DNA of 64,000 bases, from assembly GCA_038214135.1 (NCBI GenBank), contig JBBQSD010000005.1, positions 1-64,000 on the forward strand. Direction: 5' to 3'. Within the stretch, counting starts at the first letter, position 1. Every line of letters starts with the position of its first letter. Both the position numbers and the translations under genes were made by a program. Below are positions 28,944 to 37,451 of the stretch, piece after piece. The notes under the pieces were generated by a model. The model saw nothing but the letters and a program-made list of their open reading frames with translations, made no database searches and was not told the origin of the DNA. Source of the DNA: JANLSE01 sp038214135. GTDB taxonomy: Bacteria > Chloroflexota > Chloroflexia > Chloroflexales > Roseiflexaceae.

Positions 28944-30108
28944 ATTCGGGGAACTCCATCAGTTGTGGGAACTGGGCTGCGTTCGGTCTTTGGGCAGTTG
29001 CTGGCACATAGGTCAGATGGGCCATCTCCGTCACTAGGCCAGGGCCAAAGGCCACAGCAACGCCATCGGCCGGGCTGCCATCTGCCTGTAGTTTGTCGAG
29101 CAGTTCGCGCAGCACAAACAATATCGTTGGCGACGACATGTTGCCATAGCGGCGTAGGATGGAATAGCTGGCCGCCGTCTGTGCAGGCGAGAGCTGTAAT
29201 AGTTCGGCCAATCGATCAACAATGGCACGGCCACCTGGATGGATGGCCCAGAAACTTGGTGCTGGCTGGCCTTTGAGTAGCGTCGCCAGAGCACTTGAGG
29301 CAAGTGTGCCAGCATGGCGTGGCACATCGGGCGAAAGGCGCATGACAAACCCATGGTCGCCAATCTGCCAGCTCATTACCTCCTCGGTATCTGGCTGGAT
29401 CTGGCTATGAAGCCGATTGAGTAGCAGCAGATCACCGCCCGACCCTGCTGCACCAACCAAGCAGGCAGCCGCACCATCGGCAAACAGTGAGCCAACAGTC
29501 AGCGCCAGCCGGTCGTTTCCGGGCTGAAGATGGAGCGTACATAATTCGACACACACCACCAGCACTTGGGCTTCTGGTTGCCCTGCAACAATCTGCGATG
29601 CCAGACGCAGAGCGTTGAATGCGGCGGCACAACCCATAAAGCCCACAAGTGTGCGCTGGACGGTGGGTTGTAGCCCAAGGCCTTGAGCAATAGCGAGATC
29701 GAGTCCTGGTGCAAAGAACCCGGTACAACTCACAACAATCAGGTGTGTGATGCTCTCCATTGCATTGGTCAGCTGTGGTAGCGCAAGGGCACGCTGGGCG
29801 GCCAACACCCCGAGCTTCACCGCCTCACGCTGGTATATCATCATGCGCTCGGCGGTGGTCGGCGTTTCGGCCAGGGCTCGCCCTGGTGCAAAGCGCGAGT
29901 TAGGGTTGAGGTCCGCCGCTTCTGGAATACACGAATAGCGCGTCTCAATACCAGACAACGCATACAGCCGGTTGATCAAGCGCTGTTGCGAAGGGCTCAA
30001 CCCAAGCGATTCGCTCACCCAGGTACACACATCGGCCTGTGCAATCCGATATGGTGGCACTGCGGTGCCAATCGATACAATAGCCGGTACGGTATTAGCG
30101 AATCGCAT
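28933..30108 (-). CDS. Type III polyketide synthase (chalcone synthase-like)
   Basis: The 391-aa enzyme belongs to the chalcone/stilbene synthase superfamily and should condense malonyl-CoA onto an acyl starter. The Cys-His-Asn triad is intact: Cys128 (SCTGFFAPGLD), His290 (WAIHPGG) and Asn323 (YGNMSSP). In the bacterial phenolic-lipid clade the starter is a long-chain fatty acyl group and the product an alkylresorcinol or alkylpyrone. ATG 30108 follows GGAG; a longer frame to 30147 lacks an SD. A TATAAT (minus strand, about 30122-30127) lies just upstream without an obvious -35. Head of the PKS-methyltransferase-hydroxylase set. Confidence 0.92.
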   Translation of the reverse strand: MRFANTVPAIVSIGTAVPPYRIAQADVCTWVSESLGLSPSQQRLINRLYALSGIETRYSCIPEAADLNPNSRFAPGRALAETPTTAERMMIYQREAVKLGVLAAQRALALPQLTNAMESITHLIVVSCTGFFAPGLDLAIAQGLGLQPTVQRTLVGFMGCAAAFNALRLASQIVAGQPEAQVLVVCVELCTLHLQPGNDRLALTVGSLFADGAAACLVGAAGSGGDLLLLNRLHSQIQPDTEEVMSWQIGDHGFVMRLSPDVPRHAGTLASSALATLLKGQPAPSFWAIHPGGRAIVDRLAELLQLSPAQTAASYSILRRYGNMSSPTILFVLRELLDKLQADGSPADGVAVAFGPGLVTEMAHLTYVPATAQRPNAAQFPQLMEFPEYVA

Positions 30109-30147
30109 AGTTGGGACTCCATTATATAGGTCATTTGCCTCCCGCAC

Positions 30148-30212
30148 CGCGGGCTGAAGCCACGCGGCTAGGGTTCATTGTCCTGTTGCCGCGGGCTTTA
30201 GCCTGCGGATTC
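30148..30212. repeat. Inverted GC-rich repeat pair (CCGCGGGCTGAAGCC / GCCGCGGGCTTTAGCC)
   Basis: Two related 20-base imperfect palindromes lie between the UbiA gene and the PKS gene. They belong to the GGGCTNAAGCCC family seen near 15958 and 38840. They may separate or stabilise transcripts of the two halves of the cluster. Confidence 0.6.
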
Positions 30213-30228
30213 CAAGGGTATCCATCGT

Positions 30229-31155
30229 TCAGGCCAGCACGAGGCCCAGAAACAGCACACTAAACACGAGTCCATTCATATATGCCAGTCGCATCAGCGT
30301 ACGCTGGTTGTCGCGCGGGGTCAGCGCGGCATAGCGCCCATACCAGCGCCATGTATAGAAAGCGGCCCCAAGCATATACAAGGCGCTGATCGCCATGACG
30401 ATATAAGCACCCCGAAAGAACAGTACCATCCAGATCCCCAGTCCGCCGATTGATGCGACGCTGGCGGTAAACAGGAAGCAGCCCTTCAGCCCTAGCGCAA
30501 CGGCCAGCGTTTGAATGCCACGCTGGCCATCGGCCTCGATCTGATACACGCCAGTCAGCGGATAGAATCCAAGCGTCCAGCAGGCTGCGCTTAATACGCC
30601 CAGCGTCTTTAATCCATCCCACGGCCAGAATGTGGCAAGTATACCAAGCTGACCCGTAGTTGCTGTTGCAGATACCCAACCCCACAGCACTCCAAGCATA
30701 CCCTGCCCCACAAACACGAAGATCGCTGCATACAATGGGCGTTCCTTCCAACGCCAGCGCGGATGTGAGTAGGCCACCGAGAAGATGATTCCCAGGCCGA
30801 CCAACACCCCGAAGCGCAGATCGAGAATCAGCCCTGCCAGCAGTGCAAGCAGCTTCGTGATCAGTGCAACAACAAGCACCGTGCGGTCGATTGGTGGTGG
30901 TTCGAGGAGTGCGCCAATTGGGCCTTCATCGCGATCATAGTAGGAATTGAACGCATTCATGCCACCATACAGCAGGAGATGAATAATGATATAGGCCAGC
31001 AGGACGCGATTCCAGGCGATTGGCGTGGGCAGCGCCAGGTACACACCCCAGATAAACAGTGGAGTGAGCACCAATGAAAAGGCCAAACGCAGATGGATCA
31101 ACGCTCGCTGGATCGACTCCAGCGGTGAGATAGTTTCACGCGCTTGCGCGGCCAT
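30229..31155 (-). CDS. UbiA-family prenyltransferase
   Basis: The 308-aa integral membrane protein has eight or nine hydrophobic segments. Both Asp-rich prenyl-diphosphate sites are present: NSYYDRDEGPIG (near residue 72) and YQIEADGQRGIQT (near 190). The family attaches isoprenoid chains to aromatic acceptors or makes related lipids. It is placed upstream of the type III PKS gene on the same strand, 120 bp apart, so prenylation of the polyketide phenol is a plausible role, but quinone or heme-type substrates cannot be excluded. ATG 31155 follows AAGGAG; an in-frame GTG at 31161 would sit on the SD. Confidence 0.85.
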   Translation of the reverse strand: MAAQARETISPLESIQRALIHLRLAFSLVLTPLFIWGVYLALPTPIAWNRVLLAYIIIHLLLYGGMNAFNSYYDRDEGPIGALLEPPPIDRTVLVVALITKLLALLAGLILDLRFGVLVGLGIIFSVAYSHPRWRWKERPLYAAIFVFVGQGMLGVLWGWVSATATTGQLGILATFWPWDGLKTLGVLSAACWTLGFYPLTGVYQIEADGQRGIQTLAVALGLKGCFLFTASVASIGGLGIWMVLFFRGAYIVMAISALYMLGAAFYTWRWYGRYAALTPRDNQRTLMRLAYMNGLVFSVLFLGLVLA

Positions 31156-31262
31156 TGGCACTCCTTGGCTTCAGGTGTGATGTAATGCGTATCTCTATTG
31201 TACTATAGTCCATCAATGCGGAAGCTCGTATTTGGCGATGGGATTGGCAACAATCAAATCAC

Positions 31263-32468
31263 TCAGCGATCAAACCGAAAGATATCAGCATCGTGATTTG
31301 GTATGCCAAGCAGTAGGTCGCGAATAATTTCGGCGGCGATGATACTATAGGTGATGCCATTCCCACCATAGCCAAGCGCGAAATAGCCATTTGGGAAATC
31401 CGGGGTTGCGCCAATATAGGCCAGGCCATCTTTTGTTTCGCCAAATGTGCCAGCCCAGGAATAGGCGACCTCAAGCGCAATCTTTGGGAACATCTTATTG
31501 AAGCGTTTGAGCAACTTCTGACATTTTCTGTCGAGTTTGCGATCACGGGTCAATTCATTATCGAATAGATCATCCTCACCGCCGATCAGCACCCGATTGT
31601 CACTGGTTGTGCGCATGTAGAAGTAGGGCCGTGCGCTCTCCCAGATCAAACATTGGTCTTCCCAGCCATCGAACTGAGCTATCGGTTCACTGATCAGTGC
31701 ATAGGTGCTCTTGAACGACCCAACCTTGTGTTTCAGATAGGCTTGCGATTCAAAGCCTGCTGCCATCACAACTTTCCTGGCTGTAATACGGCAGCCCTGA
31801 TCGGTTGTCAGAACAACACCATCTGGCCGATCATTGTCGAATGTCGTAATCTTGGTGCGATCAAACACCCGCAGCCCGCGCATGGTTGCTGCACGAAACA
31901 GGGCGTGGGCAAACTGATAGATATCAACCTGCGCGGCTTCGTATGAATAGAGCGCGCCAGGGGCACTGAACGAATAGCGCGATTCGATCTCGGCTCGTTC
32001 CATGTAATCGAGCTGAATGCCATAGGTGCGGCGGGTTTCGTATTCGGTGCGTAACTGAGCAACATCGCGCTTGCGGCTGGCGATGTATAGGCTGTGTTTG
32101 CGCTCAAAGCCACAATCGCTATCCAGCTTGCCGATCAGTTGTTCGATCTTGCCGATAGCCTCAACGCATAACAGATAGCTCCGCACCGCGTGATCGCGCC
32201 CGACCATACCAATCAGCTCGGAGAGCGGCGTGTCGATTTCATATTGGAGTAGGGCTGTGCTGGCGCTGGTGCTACCAGTTGCAACATCACGTCGATCAAC
32301 CACCACCACATCGAAATGGGCCTCAGTGAGATAGTAGGCCATCAGCGCACCAGTGATACCGCCGCCAACAATGGCGATATCACAGGCAATATCTGCGTTC
32401 AGGCTTGGATAGCTAGCAATCAATCCATTCTTGATTGGCCAGAAGGGATAGCCAGATTTGAGATCCAA
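31263..32468 (-). CDS. FAD-dependent oxidoreductase (DAO family)
   Basis: The 401-aa flavoprotein begins DLKSGYPFWPIKNGL, followed by the FAD motif IAIVGGGITGALMAY (about residues 28-42). It ends with GLAYIGATPDFPNGYFALGYGGNGITYS, the C-terminal FAD contact of DAO proteins. It lacks the Rieske domain carried by some relatives. I choose TTG at 32468: AAAGGG lies 8 bases upstream and homology to the family begins here. A frame continues to an ATG at 32600, but that part overlaps another coding remnant and lacks family features. It is 107 bp upstream of the UbiA gene; membership in the PKS cluster is uncertain. Confidence 0.75.
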   Translation of the reverse strand: MDLKSGYPFWPIKNGLIASYPSLNADIACDIAIVGGGITGALMAYYLTEAHFDVVVVDRRDVATGSTSASTALLQYEIDTPLSELIGMVGRDHAVRSYLLCVEAIGKIEQLIGKLDSDCGFERKHSLYIASRKRDVAQLRTEYETRRTYGIQLDYMERAEIESRYSFSAPGALYSYEAAQVDIYQFAHALFRAATMRGLRVFDRTKITTFDNDRPDGVVLTTDQGCRITARKVVMAAGFESQAYLKHKVGSFKSTYALISEPIAQFDGWEDQCLIWESARPYFYMRTTSDNRVLIGGEDDLFDNELTRDRKLDRKCQKLLKRFNKMFPKIALEVAYSWAGTFGETKDGLAYIGATPDFPNGYFALGYGGNGITYSIIAAEIIRDLLLGIPNHDADIFRFDR

Positions 32469-32589
32469 AGAAGATACCCTTTGATTATCGATGATCCTAT
32501 CGTAGGGTAGCAAGAAACATACCAGATGATAGGTTAATTCAGCTCGCAGCGCGACGCCGATTTCGCCGAGCGTATGTTCCGGTACCATT

Positions 32590-32826
32590 GTGACCAGCAT
32601 TGAGGAGATCGGTGAGGCTCAGGGGCGTGAGACAGGGCGTACTGAAGAGCGCCGCGAGCCGGTGTTGCGTCTGCTTGACCCGCTGACTCTGGAACTGCGC
32701 GAGCGCGTGGCAGCCCTGCCTTCCGAAGCGCTATTGGCCCTCAGCGATGCGCTGCTCGACTTCAACAACGATGCCGAGCTGATCGCCTGGCTTGATCAGC
32801 AGCAGGCTGAAGCCGAGAACGGGTAG
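32590..32826 (+). pseudogene. C-terminal fragment of an Rpn/PD-(D/E)XK-type transposase (DUF4351-like)
   Basis: The 78 codons encode a charged segment (IEEIGEAQGRETGRTEERRE) followed by a leucine-rich end with LLDFNNDAELIAWLDQQ. This is the pattern of the DUF4351 tail of Rpn-family recombination-promoting nucleases. The nuclease domain is absent and there is no SD at the GTG start, so it is probably a leftover tail. It overlaps the 5' side of the FAD gene in the opposite direction. Confidence 0.5.
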
Positions 32827-32932
32827 CTTCATCATCTCCTCGTTGATCGGCGTATCGGCTCTGTTCACGTTCGATGCCCCTGCGGCCTGCCGCACACAGA
32901 TCAATGCAAACAGCCTTCGGGTTGGTTCGTCG

Positions 32933-32952
32933 GCGCGTATAGCTATACGCGC
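32933..32952. repeat. Perfect 20-bp palindrome with GTATAGCTATAC core
   Basis: A perfect 20-base palindrome (GCGC flanks) lies 19 bp from the 3' end of the GH130 gene. The same 12-base core recurs at 47869-47890 and 48252-48269. Confidence 0.8.
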
Positions 32953-32971
32953 GTACTCGGTTATTTTCAGA

Positions 32972-34033
32972 TCAGCCTACGAGCTGCTTTGGTATATCGA
33001 TTCGTGCAACGCCAATGGCTGCATCGGCCATGCCATAATAGACATCAACGCGGCCAGACTCGCGAACATCGATTCCGGTTGGGAAGACAACATTTGGCAC
33101 GATTCCGCTGCGCTCTTCATCCGCCTCTGGTATAAGGATCGGCTCGGTTGATCGATACACGATCTTTCGTGGGTCGTTGATGTCCAGCAGTATGGCACCG
33201 GCACTATAGCGAACCAGCGGCTGATGATCGATATTCTCCAGAATTGCCCCGGCGACGCCATGGTAGATCAGCAACCAGCCGTGTGGTGTACGGATTGGTG
33301 GTGTACCACCACCGATCTTGGTTTCCTCCCAATGCTGCTCTGGTGTTGCCAACAGCGTGTGATCGCGCCAGGCCAGCAGTGCGTCAGGGTTGTCCACCTG
33401 TTCTAGGGTACAGTACGAAATCCACATGCTGGCCCGTCCTTCAGTAACGCCAACAGGTAGTACTGGCATGCCGCCCTGAACGTGCGCTGGCCGGTGGATC
33501 AGCGCGAGCGCGGGATGACCATGTGGATCGTTCACGAGTTCGGGGAACAGCAGCGCATCTTTGTTATCGTACAGATCGAAATCCACCCGCAGGGCTGGGT
33601 CGAACGCAAATTTGATTGGACCAAGTCGTTGCCAGTGCAACAGATCGACCGAGGAAGCCAGGGCAATGCGCGGCCCAAGTGGCCCATAGGCGGTGTAGGT
33701 CATCAGATAGCGTTGCAATGGTGCGATATAGGTGATACGTGGATCTTCGCAGCCGGCAGTATGCGTGTTCCGCTCATAGGATTCGGTTGGCTCTAACGCA
33801 TAGCCGCGACGCTCAACACGAACAGGGTCGCCTGCCCCATCGAATATCACCTCAGCGATTCCGATCCGTGAATAATTGCCAGCGGCGACGACGCGTGGAA
33901 ACAGATAGAGTTTGCCATCTGACGCTCGGGCAATTGCGGGGTTGAGCACGCCAAGCGCCTCTTCCGCATTGCTTGGGTCGCCACGCATGATCACGCCCAA
34001 ACGCCGCATCTGGAATAGAGTTGATGGTTGCAT
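32972..34033 (-). CDS. GH130 family glycoside phosphorylase (mannoside type)
   Basis: The 353-aa five-bladed beta-propeller enzyme shows GH130 signatures: LNPAIARASDGKLYLFPRV near residue 32, the catalytic region AGCEDPRITY with its Asp near residue 95, WEETKIGGGTPPIRTPHGWLLIYHGV near 240, and the late phosphate-binding-type region. GH130 enzymes phosphorolyse or hydrolyse beta-mannosides. Its place after an ABC sugar importer (SBP, two permeases) suggests uptake and phosphorolysis of manno-oligosaccharides. ATG 34033 follows TTGGAG; the frame open to 34129 lacks an SD. Confidence 0.88.
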   Translation of the reverse strand: MQPSTLFQMRRLGVIMRGDPSNAEEALGVLNPAIARASDGKLYLFPRVVAAGNYSRIGIAEVIFDGAGDPVRVERRGYALEPTESYERNTHTAGCEDPRITYIAPLQRYLMTYTAYGPLGPRIALASSVDLLHWQRLGPIKFAFDPALRVDFDLYDNKDALLFPELVNDPHGHPALALIHRPAHVQGGMPVLPVGVTEGRASMWISYCTLEQVDNPDALLAWRDHTLLATPEQHWEETKIGGGTPPIRTPHGWLLIYHGVAGAILENIDHQPLVRYSAGAILLDINDPRKIVYRSTEPILIPEADEERSGIVPNVVFPTGIDVRESGRVDVYYGMADAAIGVARIDIPKQLVG

Positions 34034-34154
34034 ATGCTGTAGTCTCCAAGAACCAAGAACGAACAATCTTGACCAGGTGACACGGTGACAGGGTGAATGT
34101 GCGTGATGATCAAGTATTACTTCGATCAAGCATCTGTCACTCTGTCAAAAGAAG

Positions 34155-35042
34155 TTATCCCTTTACACCACCAACTGTTAGCCCTTCAATGAAATACTTC
34201 TGGGCACGGAAATAGAGGAGCAGGATCGGGATCGACATAATCACTGTCATGGCCATCATGTAGTTCCATTTGGGTGCTTCTTGTGAGAGAGATCCAGCGA
34301 GCGTATACAATCCCAGGATGACAGGGTATTTGGCGGGTGTGTTAAGGTAGATCAGCGGCCCCATAAAGTTATTCCAGTTACCATTGAAGCTAAGTACTGC
34401 AATCGCCAACAACGCTGGCTTGACTAATGGTAGCATCACTTTCCAGAATATGTCGATCACATTCGCTCCATCAATGATCGCAGCCTCCTCGATTTCGCGT
34501 GGTATTGTCATGAAGAACTGGCGCAACAAGAAGATATACGATGGCCCCCATGCGAATAATGCGCCGACTGTTAAGGGGCTAAAGGTATCGATCCGCCCTA
34601 ATGAGCGCCAGATCAGAAAGGATGGGATCATCGTGATGATTCCCGGCAACATCATCGTCGAAAGCAGCAGAATGAAGATTGCATCGCGCCCTGGAAAGCG
34701 GAAGCGGGCGAATCCATAGGCCACCAACGCACAACTCAAAATCTCGCCCCCCATTGCTAATAGAGTAACAAAGATTGTGTTCAGGAAATAGCCCGTAAAC
34801 GGCTGGATCGCCCAGACATCAATATAGTTACTCCACACAACTGGGTCAGGGATGATCTGTGGTGGCAGAACGAACAGCTTGGTATCGGCCTTGAGTGATG
34901 TTGCGATCATCCAATACAGTGGTATTAGGATGATCGCAGCCCCGAGCGTCAGCAAGATATATGTGCCGATCTGGCTAAGTTGATGCTGGCTTTTCGTGCT
35001 GGTGAGCCTAATGTGTGGTTGTTCCCGTGGTATGGCAGCCAT
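34155..35042 (-). CDS. ABC sugar transporter permease (MalG type)
   Basis: This 295-aa membrane protein has six hydrophobic segments and the ABC EAA loop EEAAIIDGANVIDIFWKVMLP (near residue 190), which docks the ATPase. GAGGAG precedes ATG 35042, five bases after the MalF-type gene, so the two permeases are coupled. No ATP-binding subunit is encoded nearby; as is common for CUT1 importers, a shared MsmK-like ATPase elsewhere may serve it. A run ending GLTVGGVKG closes the protein. Confidence 0.92.
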   Translation of the reverse strand: MAAIPREQPHIRLTSTKSQHQLSQIGTYILLTLGAAIILIPLYWMIATSLKADTKLFVLPPQIIPDPVVWSNYIDVWAIQPFTGYFLNTIFVTLLAMGGEILSCALVAYGFARFRFPGRDAIFILLLSTMMLPGIITMIPSFLIWRSLGRIDTFSPLTVGALFAWGPSYIFLLRQFFMTIPREIEEAAIIDGANVIDIFWKVMLPLVKPALLAIAVLSFNGNWNNFMGPLIYLNTPAKYPVILGLYTLAGSLSQEAPKWNYMMAMTVIMSIPILLLYFRAQKYFIEGLTVGGVKG

Positions 35043-35047
35043 TGCCG

Positions 35048-36043
35048 TTAGCTCCTCTCACCCTCATAGAAGACAAACGCCGCCGAGCTACGGAAGGTCA
35101 GCAGTGTGAGCACCAGGATGATCACAAGCATGATCCAGCTCATGGCCGAGGCATAGCCCATCTTGGAATTGCCGCCAGCGAAGGCATTACTATAGATCAG
35201 CACCTGCAAAAAAGTGCCAGATGTGCGCGGGTTTAGTTTGATGAACAGGCCCGGTTCAAAGGTTTTCACAGCAGCGATGATGCCCAGAATAAGTGTGTAG
35301 AAGAGCGTCGGGCTGACCATCGGCAACGTGACATGGCGAAACTTGGTCCAGCTACCACCGCCATCCATATCAACTGCCTCATACAAATGGATCGGAATAT
35401 TCTTGAGGCCGGCCAGCATAATCACAGCATTCGAGCCGAATACGCCCCACAGGCTCATAATCACCAGGCCAGGCAACACAAAGCGTTCATCGGTGAACCA
35501 ACTCGGCCGCCCGATGCCAAGCAGGTTATAGATTGGTGAGAGGGTAACGTTGAACAACCCGTTGGTACCCAACAACCATTGCCAGAGCAAAACGACGGCG
35601 ACGCCTGGTAGAACTGCTGGCAGATAGTACAGTGTTCGCCAGATGCCAGTGCCACGAACATTGCGTGCGAGTAACATAGCGACGCCCAATGCGCCAGCCA
35701 GGCCGAGTGGCAGGCTGATTGCGCCATAGAGCAGCGTTAGTTTGATCGATGGCCAGAAGCTGGGATCTTGCGTCAGAATGCGAACATAATTGTCCAGGCC
35801 GACCCATCTCGGTGCCTGGAAAACATTGTAATCTGTGAAACTGTAGTAGAGCGAAGCAATGATTGGGTAGGCAGTCCAGATCGCAAAACCTAACAGCCAT
35901 GGCATAATTAGTGCTATGCCGGTGGCTGTCTCGCGCTTGACACCAAGGCGTGGCAAGAGTGTATAGACGAGGAACATCACCAGGGCGATGCCCGCCGCCG
36001 CTAGCATATAGTCAAGCAGTGTTGAGAGATACCACTGGAGCAT
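35048..36043 (-). CDS. ABC sugar transporter permease (MalF type)
   Basis: The 331-aa membrane protein has seven hydrophobic segments, one extra at the N-terminus as usual for MalF-type subunits. Its EAA loop YEAVDMDGGGSWTKFRHVTLP lies near residue 225. GGGAGG precedes ATG 36043. It forms the heterodimeric channel with the MalG-type protein. A strong hairpin (36070-36124) separates it from the upstream solute-binding protein gene. Confidence 0.92.
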   Translation of the reverse strand: MLQWYLSTLLDYMLAAAGIALVMFLVYTLLPRLGVKRETATGIALIMPWLLGFAIWTAYPIIASLYYSFTDYNVFQAPRWVGLDNYVRILTQDPSFWPSIKLTLLYGAISLPLGLAGALGVAMLLARNVRGTGIWRTLYYLPAVLPGVAVVLLWQWLLGTNGLFNVTLSPIYNLLGIGRPSWFTDERFVLPGLVIMSLWGVFGSNAVIMLAGLKNIPIHLYEAVDMDGGGSWTKFRHVTLPMVSPTLFYTLILGIIAAVKTFEPGLFIKLNPRTSGTFLQVLIYSNAFAGGNSKMGYASAMSWIMLVIILVLTLLTFRSSAAFVFYEGERS

Positions 36044-36069
36044 GGTGGGCCTCCCTTATCTTAGAGAAG

Positions 36070-36124
36070 CCCTCACCCTGGCCCCTCTCCCATTGGGGGA
36101 GGGGCAGCACAGCAGGGGCGAGGG
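36070..36124. repeat. GC-rich hairpin between the SBP and permease genes
   Basis: CCCTCACCCTG and CAGGGGCGAGGG bracket an inner hairpin CCCCTCTCCC-att-GGGGGAGGGG. The same composite palindrome occurs at 60250-60305 and, degenerate, in 109-215. In the mRNA it would sit just 3' of the solute-binding protein cistron. It resembles the stabilising REP hairpins between malE and malF of enterobacteria in position only. Confidence 0.8.
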
Positions 36125-36134
36125 TCAAAACGAA

Positions 36135-37451
36135 CTACGGTGCCAGCGCAGCGACTAGGTTCGGCATTGCGAGTTTGCTCAGATCGGTAGCAGTGCCCTT
36201 CTTATGGAAAAGCGGATCCTGGAACTCGTCAAAGAAGGCCTTGTCCCAGTCGCTCTGTTTTGGAACGATGCGAAATGATCGTGAATCTGGGAGTGCCAGC
36301 AGGATCATCGCGGCTGAGGATTGCTTCTGGGGCACACTTGCAGCAATCATTTCTGCGGTCGCCAGTGATTTGCGCGGGGCGACGATCTTCCAGTGTTGGA
36401 TACCTTCCGTCAGCGCAACCAGTGCAGCATAGGCTTGCTCGGGGTTCTTTGTGGCGGCATTGATCACCGTCGAGGCTGTCCAGGCGAAGTTCGAACGGTT
36501 CTTGGGGCCTTTGGGTACGAGTGCCATCTTCAGTTCGGCGAATTTCGGATCTTTCGTGTGTGCATAATCCAGATCGTCGCCAGCGCCACCATAGAACATG
36601 GCCACCTTGCCATTCTTGGCCAGTTCGCTAAAACCCTGTTCTTTGATCACATCCTCGGTCGCCGCGTACTTCGGATTGTAGATAATGTCGCTATAGAAAT
36701 TAGCTCCGGCCAGCGCTTCTGGGCTATCAATTGGCGATGTCATCCTGTCTTCGCTGATCACCTCGCCGCCAGCCTGCCAGATGAACATCTGGATTGGTGG
36801 CCAGCCATTGAAGGCAGTTCCATACTGATCGATTTTGCCATCTCCATCAGTATCTTTGGTCAGTGCTGCAGCAGCATCTTTGAAGGTGTCCCACGTCCAG
36901 TTCTCATCTGGTGGCGCAACACCAGCGTCTGCAAACAATTTTGGGTTGTAATACAGTACAACTGGTTGGGCAATCCAGGGTAAGCCATAGGTTTTACCAT
37001 TGTATTGTGCGGTTTGAAGAACACTCGGGTAATAATCGGCCAGCTTGGCCGCTGGTTGGCTGTCGGTGGCGAGTCGGTCGGTGATATCAAGCAGCACGCC
37101 CTTCTGGGCATAGCCAGTAATATACTCCTGCGAGAGCCACAACAGATCCGCAGCAGTCCCGCCCGCTAGGTTAGTCTGGATTTTGGTGTAGTAATCGGCA
37201 GGTTGTGCTTCCAGGACAATCTCGAAGGTTGTTGCGGTGGTGTTGATCTGATCGACTACTGCCTGGAGTTCCTTGGATTCATCAACACCAGTCCAGGTTG
37301 CCAGCCGAATCTTAACTTTTTCGCCACTGGGTGCGGCAGCGGGAGCGAGCGTCGCTTGCGTACTCCCCGTCGATGTCGTCTGCCCACCACACGCAGCCAG
37401 CAACGGGATGAGCAATACAAGTACCGCCAGAAATGCGGGGATTCGTTTCAT
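36135..37451 (-). CDS. ABC sugar-binding lipoprotein (extracellular solute-binding protein family 1)
   Basis: The 438-aa lipoprotein captures oligosaccharides for the permeases at 35048 and 34155. Its signal peptide ends in the lipobox LAAC (Cys near residue 21), followed by a Ser/Thr/Gln-rich linker. The mature part has the family-1 fold with VKIRLATWTGVDE, NLAGGTAADLLWLSQEYI, YNPKLFADAGVAPPDENWTWDTF and GGAGDDLDY segments. ATG 37451 follows AAAGGAG. The frame continues to 37673 without an SD and is not used. First gene of the importer operon. Confidence 0.92.
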   Translation of the reverse strand: MKRIPAFLAVLVLLIPLLAACGGQTTSTGSTQATLAPAAAPSGEKVKIRLATWTGVDESKELQAVVDQINTTATTFEIVLEAQPADYYTKIQTNLAGGTAADLLWLSQEYITGYAQKGVLLDITDRLATDSQPAAKLADYYPSVLQTAQYNGKTYGLPWIAQPVVLYYNPKLFADAGVAPPDENWTWDTFKDAAAALTKDTDGDGKIDQYGTAFNGWPPIQMFIWQAGGEVISEDRMTSPIDSPEALAGANFYSDIIYNPKYAATEDVIKEQGFSELAKNGKVAMFYGGAGDDLDYAHTKDPKFAELKMALVPKGPKNRSNFAWTASTVINAATKNPEQAYAALVALTEGIQHWKIVAPRKSLATAEMIAASVPQKQSSAAMILLALPDSRSFRIVPKQSDWDKAFFDEFQDPLFHKKGTATDLSKLAMPNLVAALAP

